Shown in pieces: positions 47,330 through 55,524 of a DNA stretch of 64,000 bases. The stretch lies in assembly GCF_000426485.1 (NCBI RefSeq), contig NZ_AUFL01000020.1, positions 31,284-95,283 on the forward strand, read 5' to 3'. The notes beneath the pieces were generated by a model that did no database searches, had not been told where the DNA came from, and saw only the letters and a program-made list of their open reading frames with translations. This DNA comes from Indolivaga capnocytophagoides DSM 22835 (lineage in GTDB: Bacteria; Bacteroidota; Bacteroidia; Bacteroidales; Dysgonomonadaceae). Made by a program: the position numbers and the translations under genes. How positions within the stretch are numbered: the first letter of the stretch is position 1; each line of letters starts with the position of its first letter.

Positions 47330-48790
47330 ATGATTCGACTGATTTTTACTTTTATAATTGCTTTACTTACATTCTCAGGATGTCGGGAAGAAATAACAAG
47401 CCCTTATATCGTAGATGATTATCCATCTATTTATCCGGATTATATAAATGTTACAGTTCCGGTCAGTATTGCGCCTCTAAATTTTATGGTAAAGTCTATT
47501 GTTTTTGATAAGATAGATGTTCATCTGAAAGGGAAAAAAACAGGAGAAATCAGAGTCCAGGATAGTAAACTGGCTCAGTTTTCCGAAAAAGAATGGCATC
47601 GCTTACTCGAAGATAATATAGGATCGGAGATAGAAGTGCAGGTAAGTTTGAAGTCTGATAATAAATGGAAGATGTATAAGAGCTTCAGTATTTATGTAAG
47701 TGAATTTCCGATTGATTATGGACTGGTCTATCGTCTGATAGCTCCGGGATACGAAGTCTATAGCAAAATGGGTATATATCAACGGGATTTATCTTCAGTC
47801 AGTCAGAAGGCAATTTTTGAAAATACAATGATACCCGGTTCATGTGTTAATTGTCATGCTTTCAATCAAAATGATCCGGCATCTATGAGTCTGCATATCC
47901 GAGGAGCACATGGAGCAACCATGTTACAAATTGACGGCAAGATGCAATTGTATAAAACAAAGATCGATAGTACTATAGCTTCATGTGTATATCCATATTG
48001 GCATCCTACCGGACGTTATATAGCATATTCACTGAATCAGACAAAACAAGGGTTTCATGAGATTCATAATAAGCGGGTAGAGGTATTTGATGAGGCTTCT
48101 GAGGTAGTTGTGTACGATACAAGAAAAAATCAGCTATTGACAAGTTCTTTATTAAAAACCGATAACTTCGAAACTTTTCCTGTTTTTTCGCCAGATGGAA
48201 AGACTCTTTATTTTTGCTCTTCGAAAAAATACGATATACAATCAGGTTATCAGAATATAAAGTATAGTCTTTGCAAAATATCATTCGATCCCCAGACTGG
48301 AAATTTCGGAACTACTATCGATACATTGGTTTCTGCTGAACAAACCGGAAAGACAATCTCATTTCCTAGGCCTTCTTTTGATGGAAAGTATCTCATGTAT
48401 ACACAGGCCGATTATGGGAATTTTACAATCTGGCATAAAGAAGCTGATTTATATTTATTGAATTTAAAAGATGGTACGACCAGACGAATGGATGAAGTGA
48501 ATAGTGATGATACCGAAAGTTTTCATGATTGGAGCAGTAATTCCCACTGGTTTGTATTCAGCAGCAGGAGAGGAGACGGATTATATACCCGCCTTTATAT
48601 TGCTTCGATTGATAATGATGGAAAGATATCCAAACCTTTTTTATTACCCCAGGAAGATCCGGAATATTACGATTTTTCGTTGTATTCTTTTAATGTTCCT
48701 GAATTTATAAAGGCTCCCGTAAATGTAAATGCAAGAGATCTGGAACAAAAATTACTGTCGGGAGACAGAATCCAGATGGGACTTAAATGA
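47330..48790 (+). CDS. Beta-propeller (TolB/PD40-like) lipoprotein with CXXCH motif
   Basis: From the ATG at 47330 the product has 486 residues. Ten residues upstream are in frame, but the lipoprotein signal MIRLIFTFIIALLTFSGC (Cys18) begins at this ATG. An N-terminal beta region (25-165) precedes CVNCH at residues 172-176, a c-type haem-binding motif. A WD40/PD40 propeller follows (YPYWHPTGRYIAYSLN, FSPDGKTLYFCSSKKYD, SFDGKYLMYTQADYG, WSSNSHWFVFSSRRGDG). The mix of haem motif and propeller suggests a redox or sensing role in the envelope. It is downstream of the DUF6057 gene and ends the PUL region. Confidence 0.8.
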   Translation: MIRLIFTFIIALLTFSGCREEITSPYIVDDYPSIYPDYINVTVPVSIAPLNFMVKSIVFDKIDVHLKGKKTGEIRVQDSKLAQFSEKEWHRLLEDNIGSEIEVQVSLKSDNKWKMYKSFSIYVSEFPIDYGLVYRLIAPGYEVYSKMGIYQRDLSSVSQKAIFENTMIPGSCVNCHAFNQNDPASMSLHIRGAHGATMLQIDGKMQLYKTKIDSTIASCVYPYWHPTGRYIAYSLNQTKQGFHEIHNKRVEVFDEASEVVVYDTRKNQLLTSSLLKTDNFETFPVFSPDGKTLYFCSSKKYDIQSGYQNIKYSLCKISFDPQTGNFGTTIDTLVSAEQTGKTISFPRPSFDGKYLMYTQADYGNFTIWHKEADLYLLNLKDGTTRRMDEVNSDDTESFHDWSSNSHWFVFSSRRGDGLYTRLYIASIDNDGKISKPFLLPQEDPEYYDFSLYSFNVPEFIKAPVNVNARDLEQKLLSGDRIQMGLK

Positions 48791-48880
48791 CAGATGTTGA
48801 TTCAGTATATATTATTACAGGATGTAAAATAGGTATTTAAGAATAGCTGTTTATTTCTTCTTATCAGTATTGATAAAATT

Positions 48881-48920
48881 CTAATTTACTTCTAATGTAG
48901 GTCTAAATTACATTTAATGT
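48881..48920 (+). promoter_or_regulatory. Direct-repeat operator before the metal efflux operon
   Basis: CTAATTTACTTCTAATGT (48881-48898) and CTAAATTACATTTAATGT (48903-48920) differ at four positions and start 22 bases apart. They lie 39-78 bases upstream of the chosen start. Tandem repeats on one helix face are typical OmpR-type response-regulator sites, and such a regulator is encoded at the end of this operon. A looser copy, CTAACTTACTAAGTTTAATG, occurs upstream of that regulator near 54571. Confidence 0.5.
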
Positions 48921-48958
48921 TTAGGAAATACATTTGTCCGAAAATATATTATTGGAGG

Positions 48959-50254
48959 ATGAAGAAGTATTGGTCAGGTTTAGCTTTCATATTGTTTATA
49001 TCCGTTTTTACTGTTCAAGGTCAGAATTTTCTGAGGTTAACGCCTTCTGATATAGAATCTTTGTTCTTGAAACAGAATCTGAAACTGATAGCGGAACAAA
49101 TGAATATTGACATTGCCGACGCCGAAATAGTACAGGCCAAATTATGGGACAACCCTAATTTGTCTGTCAGTGGCATTAATTTGTGGAGTACAAAAAGTCA
49201 GCGGGACGGCAATCCGGAATTAAGTTCCCCTCTGTTTGGTAATTTCGGCAAACACACACAATTTTCGGTTGAGCTCAGTCAACTGATACAAACTGCAAAT
49301 AAGAGAGGAAAACTTGTTGCTCGGGATAAAATATCGAAAGAAATAGCCGTACAAGAATTCGAAACAGTTTTGAGAGGTCTCAAAAGTGAACTCCGAAAAT
49401 CTATAGATGAGATCATTTACTGTCAGAATTATCAGGCGGTATTACAAAAGCAGCAGTATTCCTTAGATCAGCTCATAGAGTCGTATCGGAAGCAGGTTGC
49501 TCAAGGCAATATTGCTAAATCGGAGCTGTTTAGGTTGCAATCGTCTTTACTCGAATTGGAAAATGAGATTAATGAGAACAACGAAGACCTGAATGGAAAA
49601 ATTAAGACTCTGAAATCTTTATTATCAATTGATCCTTTGATCAATATTGAAGTAGAAGAAATATCTTCAGGAGGGATTGATCCTGATTCGTTGATTCTGG
49701 CGCACCTTCTGTCTCAGTCAATAGAAAACCGTCCAGAGCTGAAAATAAATAAATTACAGACCAAGTATTTCGAAAAATCGTTGGCCTATGAAAAAGCTCA
49801 GCGTGTGCCTGACATAACTCTTAGTGCAAATTATGATCGTTTTGGCGGAGTATGGAAAGATTTTGTAGGTTTCGGCATAAGCTTCGATCTTCCTTTTCTG
49901 AACAGAAATCAAGGAACGATAAAGGCTGCCGGTATCGCCAGAGATCAGAACTTATATATGGAAAAATTACAGATCAATGAGACCGGCCATGAGGTTGTTG
50001 AAGCATACAATAACTATAGTCAGGCATATCTATTCTACCAGAAAATAAACAAAAACGAACTTTTATCCGACCTCGATAATATGCTGGATATCTATACCCG
50101 AAATTTGATAAATAAGAATATAAGCATGGTCGAATTTATTGATTTCATGGATGCATATAAAAGTAATAAACAAACAGTCTTAGCGGCGGAGAAGAAAATG
50201 AAACTTCAATTTGAAGACCTGCAATATGTCGTTGGTACAGAACTGAAAAAATAA
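48959..50254 (+). CDS. TolC/CzcC-like outer-membrane efflux protein
   Basis: The product has 431 residues from the ATG at 48959, which gives the signal peptide MKKYWSGLAFILFISVFTVQ. An upstream ATG at 48917 would put 14 extra residues ahead and overlaps the direct-repeat operator, so it is less likely, although GGAGG just before 48959 touches the start. The mature protein is helical with coiled coils (AEIVQAKLWDNPNLSVSG, NKRGKLVARDKI) and the second-half phrase VGFGISFDLPFLNRNQG typical of CzcC/CusC-like proteins. It forms the outer channel of the pump. The adaptor gene starts six bases after its stop. Confidence 0.9.
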   Translation: MKKYWSGLAFILFISVFTVQGQNFLRLTPSDIESLFLKQNLKLIAEQMNIDIADAEIVQAKLWDNPNLSVSGINLWSTKSQRDGNPELSSPLFGNFGKHTQFSVELSQLIQTANKRGKLVARDKISKEIAVQEFETVLRGLKSELRKSIDEIIYCQNYQAVLQKQQYSLDQLIESYRKQVAQGNIAKSELFRLQSSLLELENEINENNEDLNGKIKTLKSLLSIDPLINIEVEEISSGGIDPDSLILAHLLSQSIENRPELKINKLQTKYFEKSLAYEKAQRVPDITLSANYDRFGGVWKDFVGFGISFDLPFLNRNQGTIKAAGIARDQNLYMEKLQINETGHEVVEAYNNYSQAYLFYQKINKNELLSDLDNMLDIYTRNLINKNISMVEFIDFMDAYKSNKQTVLAAEKKMKLQFEDLQYVVGTELKK

Positions 50255-50259
50255 CTATT

Positions 50260-51345
50260 ATGATAAAGAAATACATAGCAGCATTTGTCTTAATTCCCTA
50301 TCTTCTTATTTCGTGTGCTCAAAAGGAGGATAATAAAACCCAGCAGCCCGAACAGGCTAAAGAAGCTTTCTTAAAAGATGTAAAGACCATACCTGCAGCA
50401 CTAAGCACTCAAGACCAAGAACTAACACTGGCCGGAAAGGTAGAATGCGATCCTGATAAAATGATAAATTATGCTCCTTTGATGAATGGAGTTGTAGACC
50501 GTACTTATTTTTCGCTAGGAGATAAAGTACAATGTGGACAAGGTATGCTCGATATGAGAAGTACGGAGCTCAGCTCGATTCATTCGGAGAATATCTCTTT
50601 GGAAGCTGATGTAAAATTGGCGGAACGTGAATTAAAAACGGCTCAAAGCATGTATAATGACGGTATGCTGTCTGAAAAAGAATTAATGGAGGCTCAAGGT
50701 AAACTAAAACAGGCTCAGGCGGCATTAGGTAAAGTAAAAGCTGATGCTTCAGTCTATGGTATACGAAATTCCAATGGTTCTTTTTCAATAAAGGCTCCTA
50801 TTTCGGGATATGTAACAGCTAAAAATGTTTCTTCCGGAACTACAGTATCAGAGGGAAGTGATCCTCTTTTCACGATTGCAGACTTGAGCAGTGTCTGGAT
50901 TGTAGCTAATGTATATGCAGGTAATTTACAATTTGTACATGAAGGAATGGATGTTGAAATAACGTCAATGTCTTATCCCGGAGAAGTATTTTATGGTAAA
51001 ATAAGTTCGGTTCCCCAGATATTCGATTCTGAGGAAAAAGTACTTAAGGCACGTATTGTTATGCAGAATAAGGATTTGAAATTCAAACCTGAAATGTCGG
51101 TTGTGGTGAAGCTGAAAAATGAGACACAGATCAAATGTATTGCCTTGCCGTCAGATGCATTGATCTTTGATGATAATAAATACTTTGTTGTAGTGGAGGA
51201 AGCCGAAGGTAAGTTTGTATATAAAGAAGTGACTTTACAGGGGCATAATAATAAGACATCTTACATTTCATCAGGAGTGGCAGAAGGCGAGAATGTGGTC
51301 ATCCGAAATCAGCTGTTAATTTTTTCAGGATTGAAAGGCAACTGA
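50260..51345 (+). CDS. RND efflux periplasmic adaptor lipoprotein (CzcB/CusB-like)
   Basis: The product has 361 residues. The lipobox is LLISC (Cys19). A linker rich in Gln and Glu leads into the barrel-sandwich (VDRTYFSLGDKVQCGQGM), a helical hairpin (about 105-160, LAERELKTAQSMYNDGMLS), the second half-motif FSIKAPISGYVTAKNV and a beta-barrel. It joins the outer-membrane channel to the RND pump. The phrase EVFYGKISSVPQIFDSEEKV is characteristic of CzcB/CusB adaptors. It is downstream of the TolC-like gene and upstream of the pump gene, from which it is separated by a repeat copy. Confidence 0.92.
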   Translation: MIKKYIAAFVLIPYLLISCAQKEDNKTQQPEQAKEAFLKDVKTIPAALSTQDQELTLAGKVECDPDKMINYAPLMNGVVDRTYFSLGDKVQCGQGMLDMRSTELSSIHSENISLEADVKLAERELKTAQSMYNDGMLSEKELMEAQGKLKQAQAALGKVKADASVYGIRNSNGSFSIKAPISGYVTAKNVSSGTTVSEGSDPLFTIADLSSVWIVANVYAGNLQFVHEGMDVEITSMSYPGEVFYGKISSVPQIFDSEEKVLKARIVMQNKDLKFKPEMSVVVKLKNETQIKCIALPSDALIFDDNKYFVVVEEAEGKFVYKEVTLQGHNNKTSYISSGVAEGENVVIRNQLLIFSGLKGN

Positions 51346-51410
51346 GGGTTGCAGACCTTTTTGCTGCTTTAGTAAGTAAATCCGCCAAAGTCTGTTATAA
51401 ACTAAAAATA
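51346..51410 (+). repeat. Dispersed efflux-locus intergenic repeat, copy R2
   Basis: Between the adaptor and the RND pump. AGACCTTTTTGCTGCTTTAG, then TAAGTAAATCCGCCAAAGTC and TGTTATAAACTAAAAATAT, aligns with the first ~66 bases of the copy at 13091 with about one gap, in the same orientation on the plus strand. Confidence 0.7.
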
Positions 51411-51429
51411 TTTACCGTAAGATAGAACC

Positions 51430-54400
51430 ATGCATAAATTTGTAGAGAAAATAATAGCTTTTGCCCTTCGCAATCATATCCTTATTCTTTTTTTGACTGC
51501 AATATTATTTGTAGCCGGAGTTGTATGCTATATAAATACTCCCATCGAGGCTTACCCTGATGTGACCAATACCCGTGTGAGGATTATAACCCAATGGCCG
51601 GGGCGAAGCGCCGAGGAAGTCGAAAAATTCGTGACTTTGCCTATTATGCGGGAAATGAATACCATCCCCCGTAAGACTGATGTGCGTTCTACATCTTTAT
51701 TCGGATTATCCGTTGTTACTGTTATTTTTGAAGATGGAGTTGATGACTTTTTTGCCCAGCAATACTCGTCTAACAGAATGCAGGATCTGGATTTGCCCGA
51801 AGGAGCTGATCCATCTATCGAGCCGCCTTCGGGAGCTACCGGTGAAATTTATAGATACATCATTAAAAGCGATCTGCCGATTCGTGAGGTTACAGCCTTG
51901 AACGAATGGGTTGTCGAACGCGAATTATTATCGGTTCCGGGTGTTGCCAGCATCAACAGTTTCGGGGGAGAAGAAAAAATGTATGAAATAAAGGTAAATC
52001 CCGTAGAACTGGCTAATTATGGATTATCGCCGCTAGATGTTTACGAAGCGGTATCGAAGAGCAATATCAATGTCGGCGGAGATATTATACAAAAAGGCAG
52101 TCAGGCATTTGTTGTACGTGGAATAGGGCTGTTGGAGAGTATCGCCGATATAGAAAATATATTGATAGAGACAAGAGGAGGTACACCTATACGGGTGAAG
52201 CAGGTGGCAACGGTAGATGTATCATCCAAGCCCCGATTGGGGCAGGTCGGGCTCGACGATCAGAACGATGTTGTACAGGGGATAGTTGTAATGCTTCGCG
52301 GACAAAATCCGGGCGAGGTTATTAAAAATGTAAAAGCAAAGATAGAGGAGTTGAACGGGCGCATACTTCCTGCCGGTGTGAAGATTGTGCCATTTCTGGA
52401 TCGGACTACATTGGTTGATACTACAGTACATACTGTTGTGAGAAATCTGGCGGAAGGAATTTTACTTGTTTCGTTTGTTGTATTTATTTTTCTTTTCAAC
52501 TGGCGTACAACTCTTATTGTGGCAACAGTGATTCCTCTGTCTTTCTTATTTGCTGTTATTATGCTGCGTATTCAGGGGCTGCCTGCTAATCTGATATCGA
52601 TGGGTGCGCTCGACTTTGGGTTACTGCTTGAAGGAACTTTAGTTATTGTCGAGATAATATTTGTGGCGATGGAAAAACGCAGCCATTATCTGGGTGAAAG
52701 ATTCACCGGTACGATCAAAAGTGGGCTGATAAAAAAGAGTGCAGGTAGTGTTGCATCCAGTATATTCTTTGCTCAGATCATATTGATGGTTGCTCTATTT
52801 CCGATTTTTTCTTTTCAGAAAGTCGAGGGAAAAATGTTTTCTCCTTTGGCCTTTACACTTGGATATGCTTTATTAGGCTCTCTTATATTGTCTCTGACAT
52901 ATGTACCTGTTATGTGTAAAGTATTGTTGAAGAAACCAGTGAAGGATAAAACTAATTTTATCAGTCGTTTCTTCATCCGTGTTCAATATAAAATTTTTGA
53001 GTTCAGCTCCCATTATAGAAAAGGAACTATTATTGCTTTTTGTGGTATCCTTTTACTTTGCGTGGTTCGTTTTATGTTCTGGGGGACTGAATTCATTCCG
53101 AATATGAACGAAGGTGCTATTTACATAAGGGCAACATTGCCTAATAGCGTAAATCTCGATGAATCGGTCAAAATTACTCAGCAAATGAAGACAAAGCTCC
53201 GTAAGTTCGATGAAGTGAAATTTGTTTTATCTCAAACGGGGCGTCCGAATGACGGAACCGATGCCACAGGTTTTTTTAATATTGAATTTCATGCTGAACT
53301 GAAACCCGAAAATGAGTGGAAGCGGAAAATAAAGAAAGATGATCTCATTCAGCAGATTCAAGATTCATTGGATATATACCCCGGTGTGATTTTCGGTTTC
53401 AGCCAGCCTATTCAGGACAATGTGGAAGAATATGTAGCAGGAGTCAAGAGCTCTCTTGTTATAAAAATCTATGGAGACGATTTATATCAGCTTGAACGAT
53501 TGGCAGATTCTACAGCCTCAGTAATTAAAGATATTAAGGGTATTGAAGATGTAAATGTATTCCGAAGCATCGGGTTACCCGAACTTCAGATAAAACTCGA
53601 AGAATCGCAGATGGCACGCTATGCTGTATCAATGGAAGCAGCCCAGACTGTTATTGAAATGGCTATCGGCGGTAAAGCTGCTACCCGCTTTTATGAAGGC
53701 GAACGCATCTTTGATGTACAACTGCGTTTTCAGAAAGAATACAGGGATAATGAAGATAAAATAGGAAATATCCTTATCCCTACCATGGATGGAAAATATG
53801 TTCCGCTAAAAGAAATAGCCGATATTTCATTTATCACAGGACCGACATTTGTTTACAGGGATGGAAGTAGTCGTTATGTTGGTATTGGATTTAGTATTCG
53901 TGACAGGGATCTGGGTTCTACAATAAAAGAAGCCCGGAAAAAGGTAGCAGACCAAATAAAACTCGCTCCCGAAAATAAAATGGTTTGGGCAGGTGAGTTC
54001 GAAAGCCAGCAGCGTGCAACTGAGCGTCTGGTGGTGATTATACCGACAGTTATCCTTCTGATATTGTTTTTATTATATCTCAATTTTGGTACGGTAAAAG
54101 ATACCTTGATTGCGGCCAGTGCAATGCCTTATGCCTTTATCGGAGGATTTATCTCCCTTTGGGTTACCAATACGATTTTTGGAATTTCGGCAGGTATCGG
54201 GTTTATCATTCTATTCGGTATAACAGCCATTGACAGTATTTTATTAATAACTTTAATGAAATTAAAAATGCAGAAATCGCATAACTTAAGGCTCGCAATT
54301 GATGAGGCAGTAAAAGAGCGCCTTCGTCCGGTATTAATGATTGCATTAATGGGATCTATGGGGCTGCTGCCGGCTGCTCTTTCGCATGGAATGGGTTCTG

Positions 54401-54528
54401 AAATCCAAAAACCATTAGCGATTATGATTGTCGGAGGTATTGCTATCAATATGATACTGTCATTTACTGTATTGCCTCAGGTGTTCTATTTTGCATACAG
54501 AAGAGATAAACGTTTGAAAGAAAAGTAA
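51430..54528 (+). CDS. Heavy-metal efflux RND pump (CzcA/CusA family)
   Basis: The product has 1032 residues, normal for this family, with twelve membrane segments and two large periplasmic loops. It begins FALRNHILILFLTAIL with the typical TPIEAYPDVTNTRV and QWPGRSAEEVE. In segment 4 the proton-relay stretch reads DFGLLLEGTLVIVE, with acids at 395, 401 and 408. CzcA has Asp, Asp, Glu at the matching places, so the middle one is Glu here. It exports metal ions or similar using proton flow. The outer channel and adaptor genes precede it and the two-component genes follow, so the set is a complete regulated pump. Confidence 0.93.
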   Translation: MHKFVEKIIAFALRNHILILFLTAILFVAGVVCYINTPIEAYPDVTNTRVRIITQWPGRSAEEVEKFVTLPIMREMNTIPRKTDVRSTSLFGLSVVTVIFEDGVDDFFAQQYSSNRMQDLDLPEGADPSIEPPSGATGEIYRYIIKSDLPIREVTALNEWVVERELLSVPGVASINSFGGEEKMYEIKVNPVELANYGLSPLDVYEAVSKSNINVGGDIIQKGSQAFVVRGIGLLESIADIENILIETRGGTPIRVKQVATVDVSSKPRLGQVGLDDQNDVVQGIVVMLRGQNPGEVIKNVKAKIEELNGRILPAGVKIVPFLDRTTLVDTTVHTVVRNLAEGILLVSFVVFIFLFNWRTTLIVATVIPLSFLFAVIMLRIQGLPANLISMGALDFGLLLEGTLVIVEIIFVAMEKRSHYLGERFTGTIKSGLIKKSAGSVASSIFFAQIILMVALFPIFSFQKVEGKMFSPLAFTLGYALLGSLILSLTYVPVMCKVLLKKPVKDKTNFISRFFIRVQYKIFEFSSHYRKGTIIAFCGILLLCVVRFMFWGTEFIPNMNEGAIYIRATLPNSVNLDESVKITQQMKTKLRKFDEVKFVLSQTGRPNDGTDATGFFNIEFHAELKPENEWKRKIKKDDLIQQIQDSLDIYPGVIFGFSQPIQDNVEEYVAGVKSSLVIKIYGDDLYQLERLADSTASVIKDIKGIEDVNVFRSIGLPELQIKLEESQMARYAVSMEAAQTVIEMAIGGKAATRFYEGERIFDVQLRFQKEYRDNEDKIGNILIPTMDGKYVPLKEIADISFITGPTFVYRDGSSRYVGIGFSIRDRDLGSTIKEARKKVADQIKLAPENKMVWAGEFESQQRATERLVVIIPTVILLILFLLYLNFGTVKDTLIAASAMPYAFIGGFISLWVTNTIFGISAGIGFIILFGITAIDSILLITLMKLKMQKSHNLRLAIDEAVKERLRPVLMIALMGSMGLLPAALSHGMGSEIQKPLAIMIVGGIAINMILSFTVLPQVFYFAYRRDKRLKEK

Positions 54529-54589
54529 GGTTCCATATTTTTTTTATTACTTTACCGTATAATAAGTTACTAACTTACTAAGTTTAATG

Positions 54590-54627
54590 ATGTATTTACT
54601 ATGGTAAACAAATAGGTCTGAGACCTC
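54590..54627 (+). repeat. Dispersed efflux-locus intergenic repeat, copy R5
   Basis: ATTTACTATGGTAAACAAAT followed by AGGTCTGAGACCT, only a few bases ahead of the response-regulator ATG at 54633. The palindrome AGGTCTGAGACCT is identical to that of the copy at 13091. Confidence 0.6.
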
Positions 54628-54632
54628 GTGTT

Positions 54633-55325
54633 ATGGAGTTATTGTTGATAGAAGATAATCGCCGCATCAGTGATTTTATGGTAAAAGGTCTTGAAGAAAG
54701 CGGCTTCTCGGTTGTCCTCTCTGAAAACGGAGAGGATGCGCGCGGTCTTATTTCCCAGCGGGAATGGGATCTGATTCTTCTTGATATTATGCTTCCTGAT
54801 ATCGATGGAATCGAACTTTTACAGTATACCCGTTACAAGAAAATAAATACACCCATATTAGTTGTGAGTGCATTAGGTGAAATTGAAGATAAAGTAAAAG
54901 CGTTAGACTATGGTGCAGATGATTATCTGCCTAAACCTTTTCATTTTAAAGAGCTTGTAGCTCGTATCAATGCTTTGACGCGCCGATTTAAATTTAATAA
55001 CGAAGTACAGGAAAATGCTTTGGTTTGTGATGATCTGAAATTATATACCGACCGACACATTGTAGAACGGGACGGAAAAGAGATCAAACTGACCTTGCAG
55101 GAGTTTAAGTTGTTACAGTTATTGATGGAAAATAAAAATAAAGTCTTGTCCCGCTCTCAGATACTCGATACGGTGTGGGGGATAAATTACGATTCGAATA
55201 CCAATGTTGTAGATGTATATATATCGTATCTGAGAAACAAAGTCGATGCTGAATCCCTGAATAAACTTATCCAGACGGTAAAAGGGCGGGGATACCTGAT
55301 CAGGACACAGGACAATAGATTATAG
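54633..55325 (+). CDS. OmpR-family response regulator
   Basis: The product has 230 residues: receiver domain (1-120; Asp51 in LLDIMLPDIDG, Lys in YLPKPF) and an OmpR-type winged helix (KLTLQEFKLLQLLMENKNKV, VVDVYISYLRNKVD, TVKGRGYLIR). With the kinase gene 199 bases later it forms a two-component system, most likely sensing the metal or toxicant exported by the pump. The repeat copy directly before it may influence its translation. Its site is probably the direct repeat at 48881. Confidence 0.95.
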   Translation: MELLLIEDNRRISDFMVKGLEESGFSVVLSENGEDARGLISQREWDLILLDIMLPDIDGIELLQYTRYKKINTPILVVSALGEIEDKVKALDYGADDYLPKPFHFKELVARINALTRRFKFNNEVQENALVCDDLKLYTDRHIVERDGKEIKLTLQEFKLLQLLMENKNKVLSRSQILDTVWGINYDSNTNVVDVYISYLRNKVDAESLNKLIQTVKGRGYLIRTQDNRL

Positions 55326-55404
55326 GGATTATATTTCAATTTTATCTATATATAAAATAATAGGTGAATATGCCGATGAGAAAACTTGCCAATTTGAAAA
55401 CAGC

Positions 55405-55515
55405 GAAAAAGGTAACTGGTAAAAACATACATAAAGAGTGTAACTTTTGTTACCTTTTTCAGAAAATGCTGAATCAATAATCGTTCACTGATCTTGTAAC
55501 CTTTGTAACCTTTTT
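55405..55515 (+). promoter_or_regulatory. GTAACCTTTTT repeats between regulator and kinase
   Basis: GAAAAAGGTAAC (55405-55416) and GTTACCTTTTTC (55449-55460) form a perfect 12-base inverted repeat with a 32-base gap. A third copy, GTAACCTTTTT, ends at 55515, 10 bases before the kinase start, with a variant GTAACCTTT just ahead. It could be a hairpin that tunes kinase expression or an operator. No function is established. Confidence 0.4.
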
Positions 55516-55524
55516 ATAATGTAG

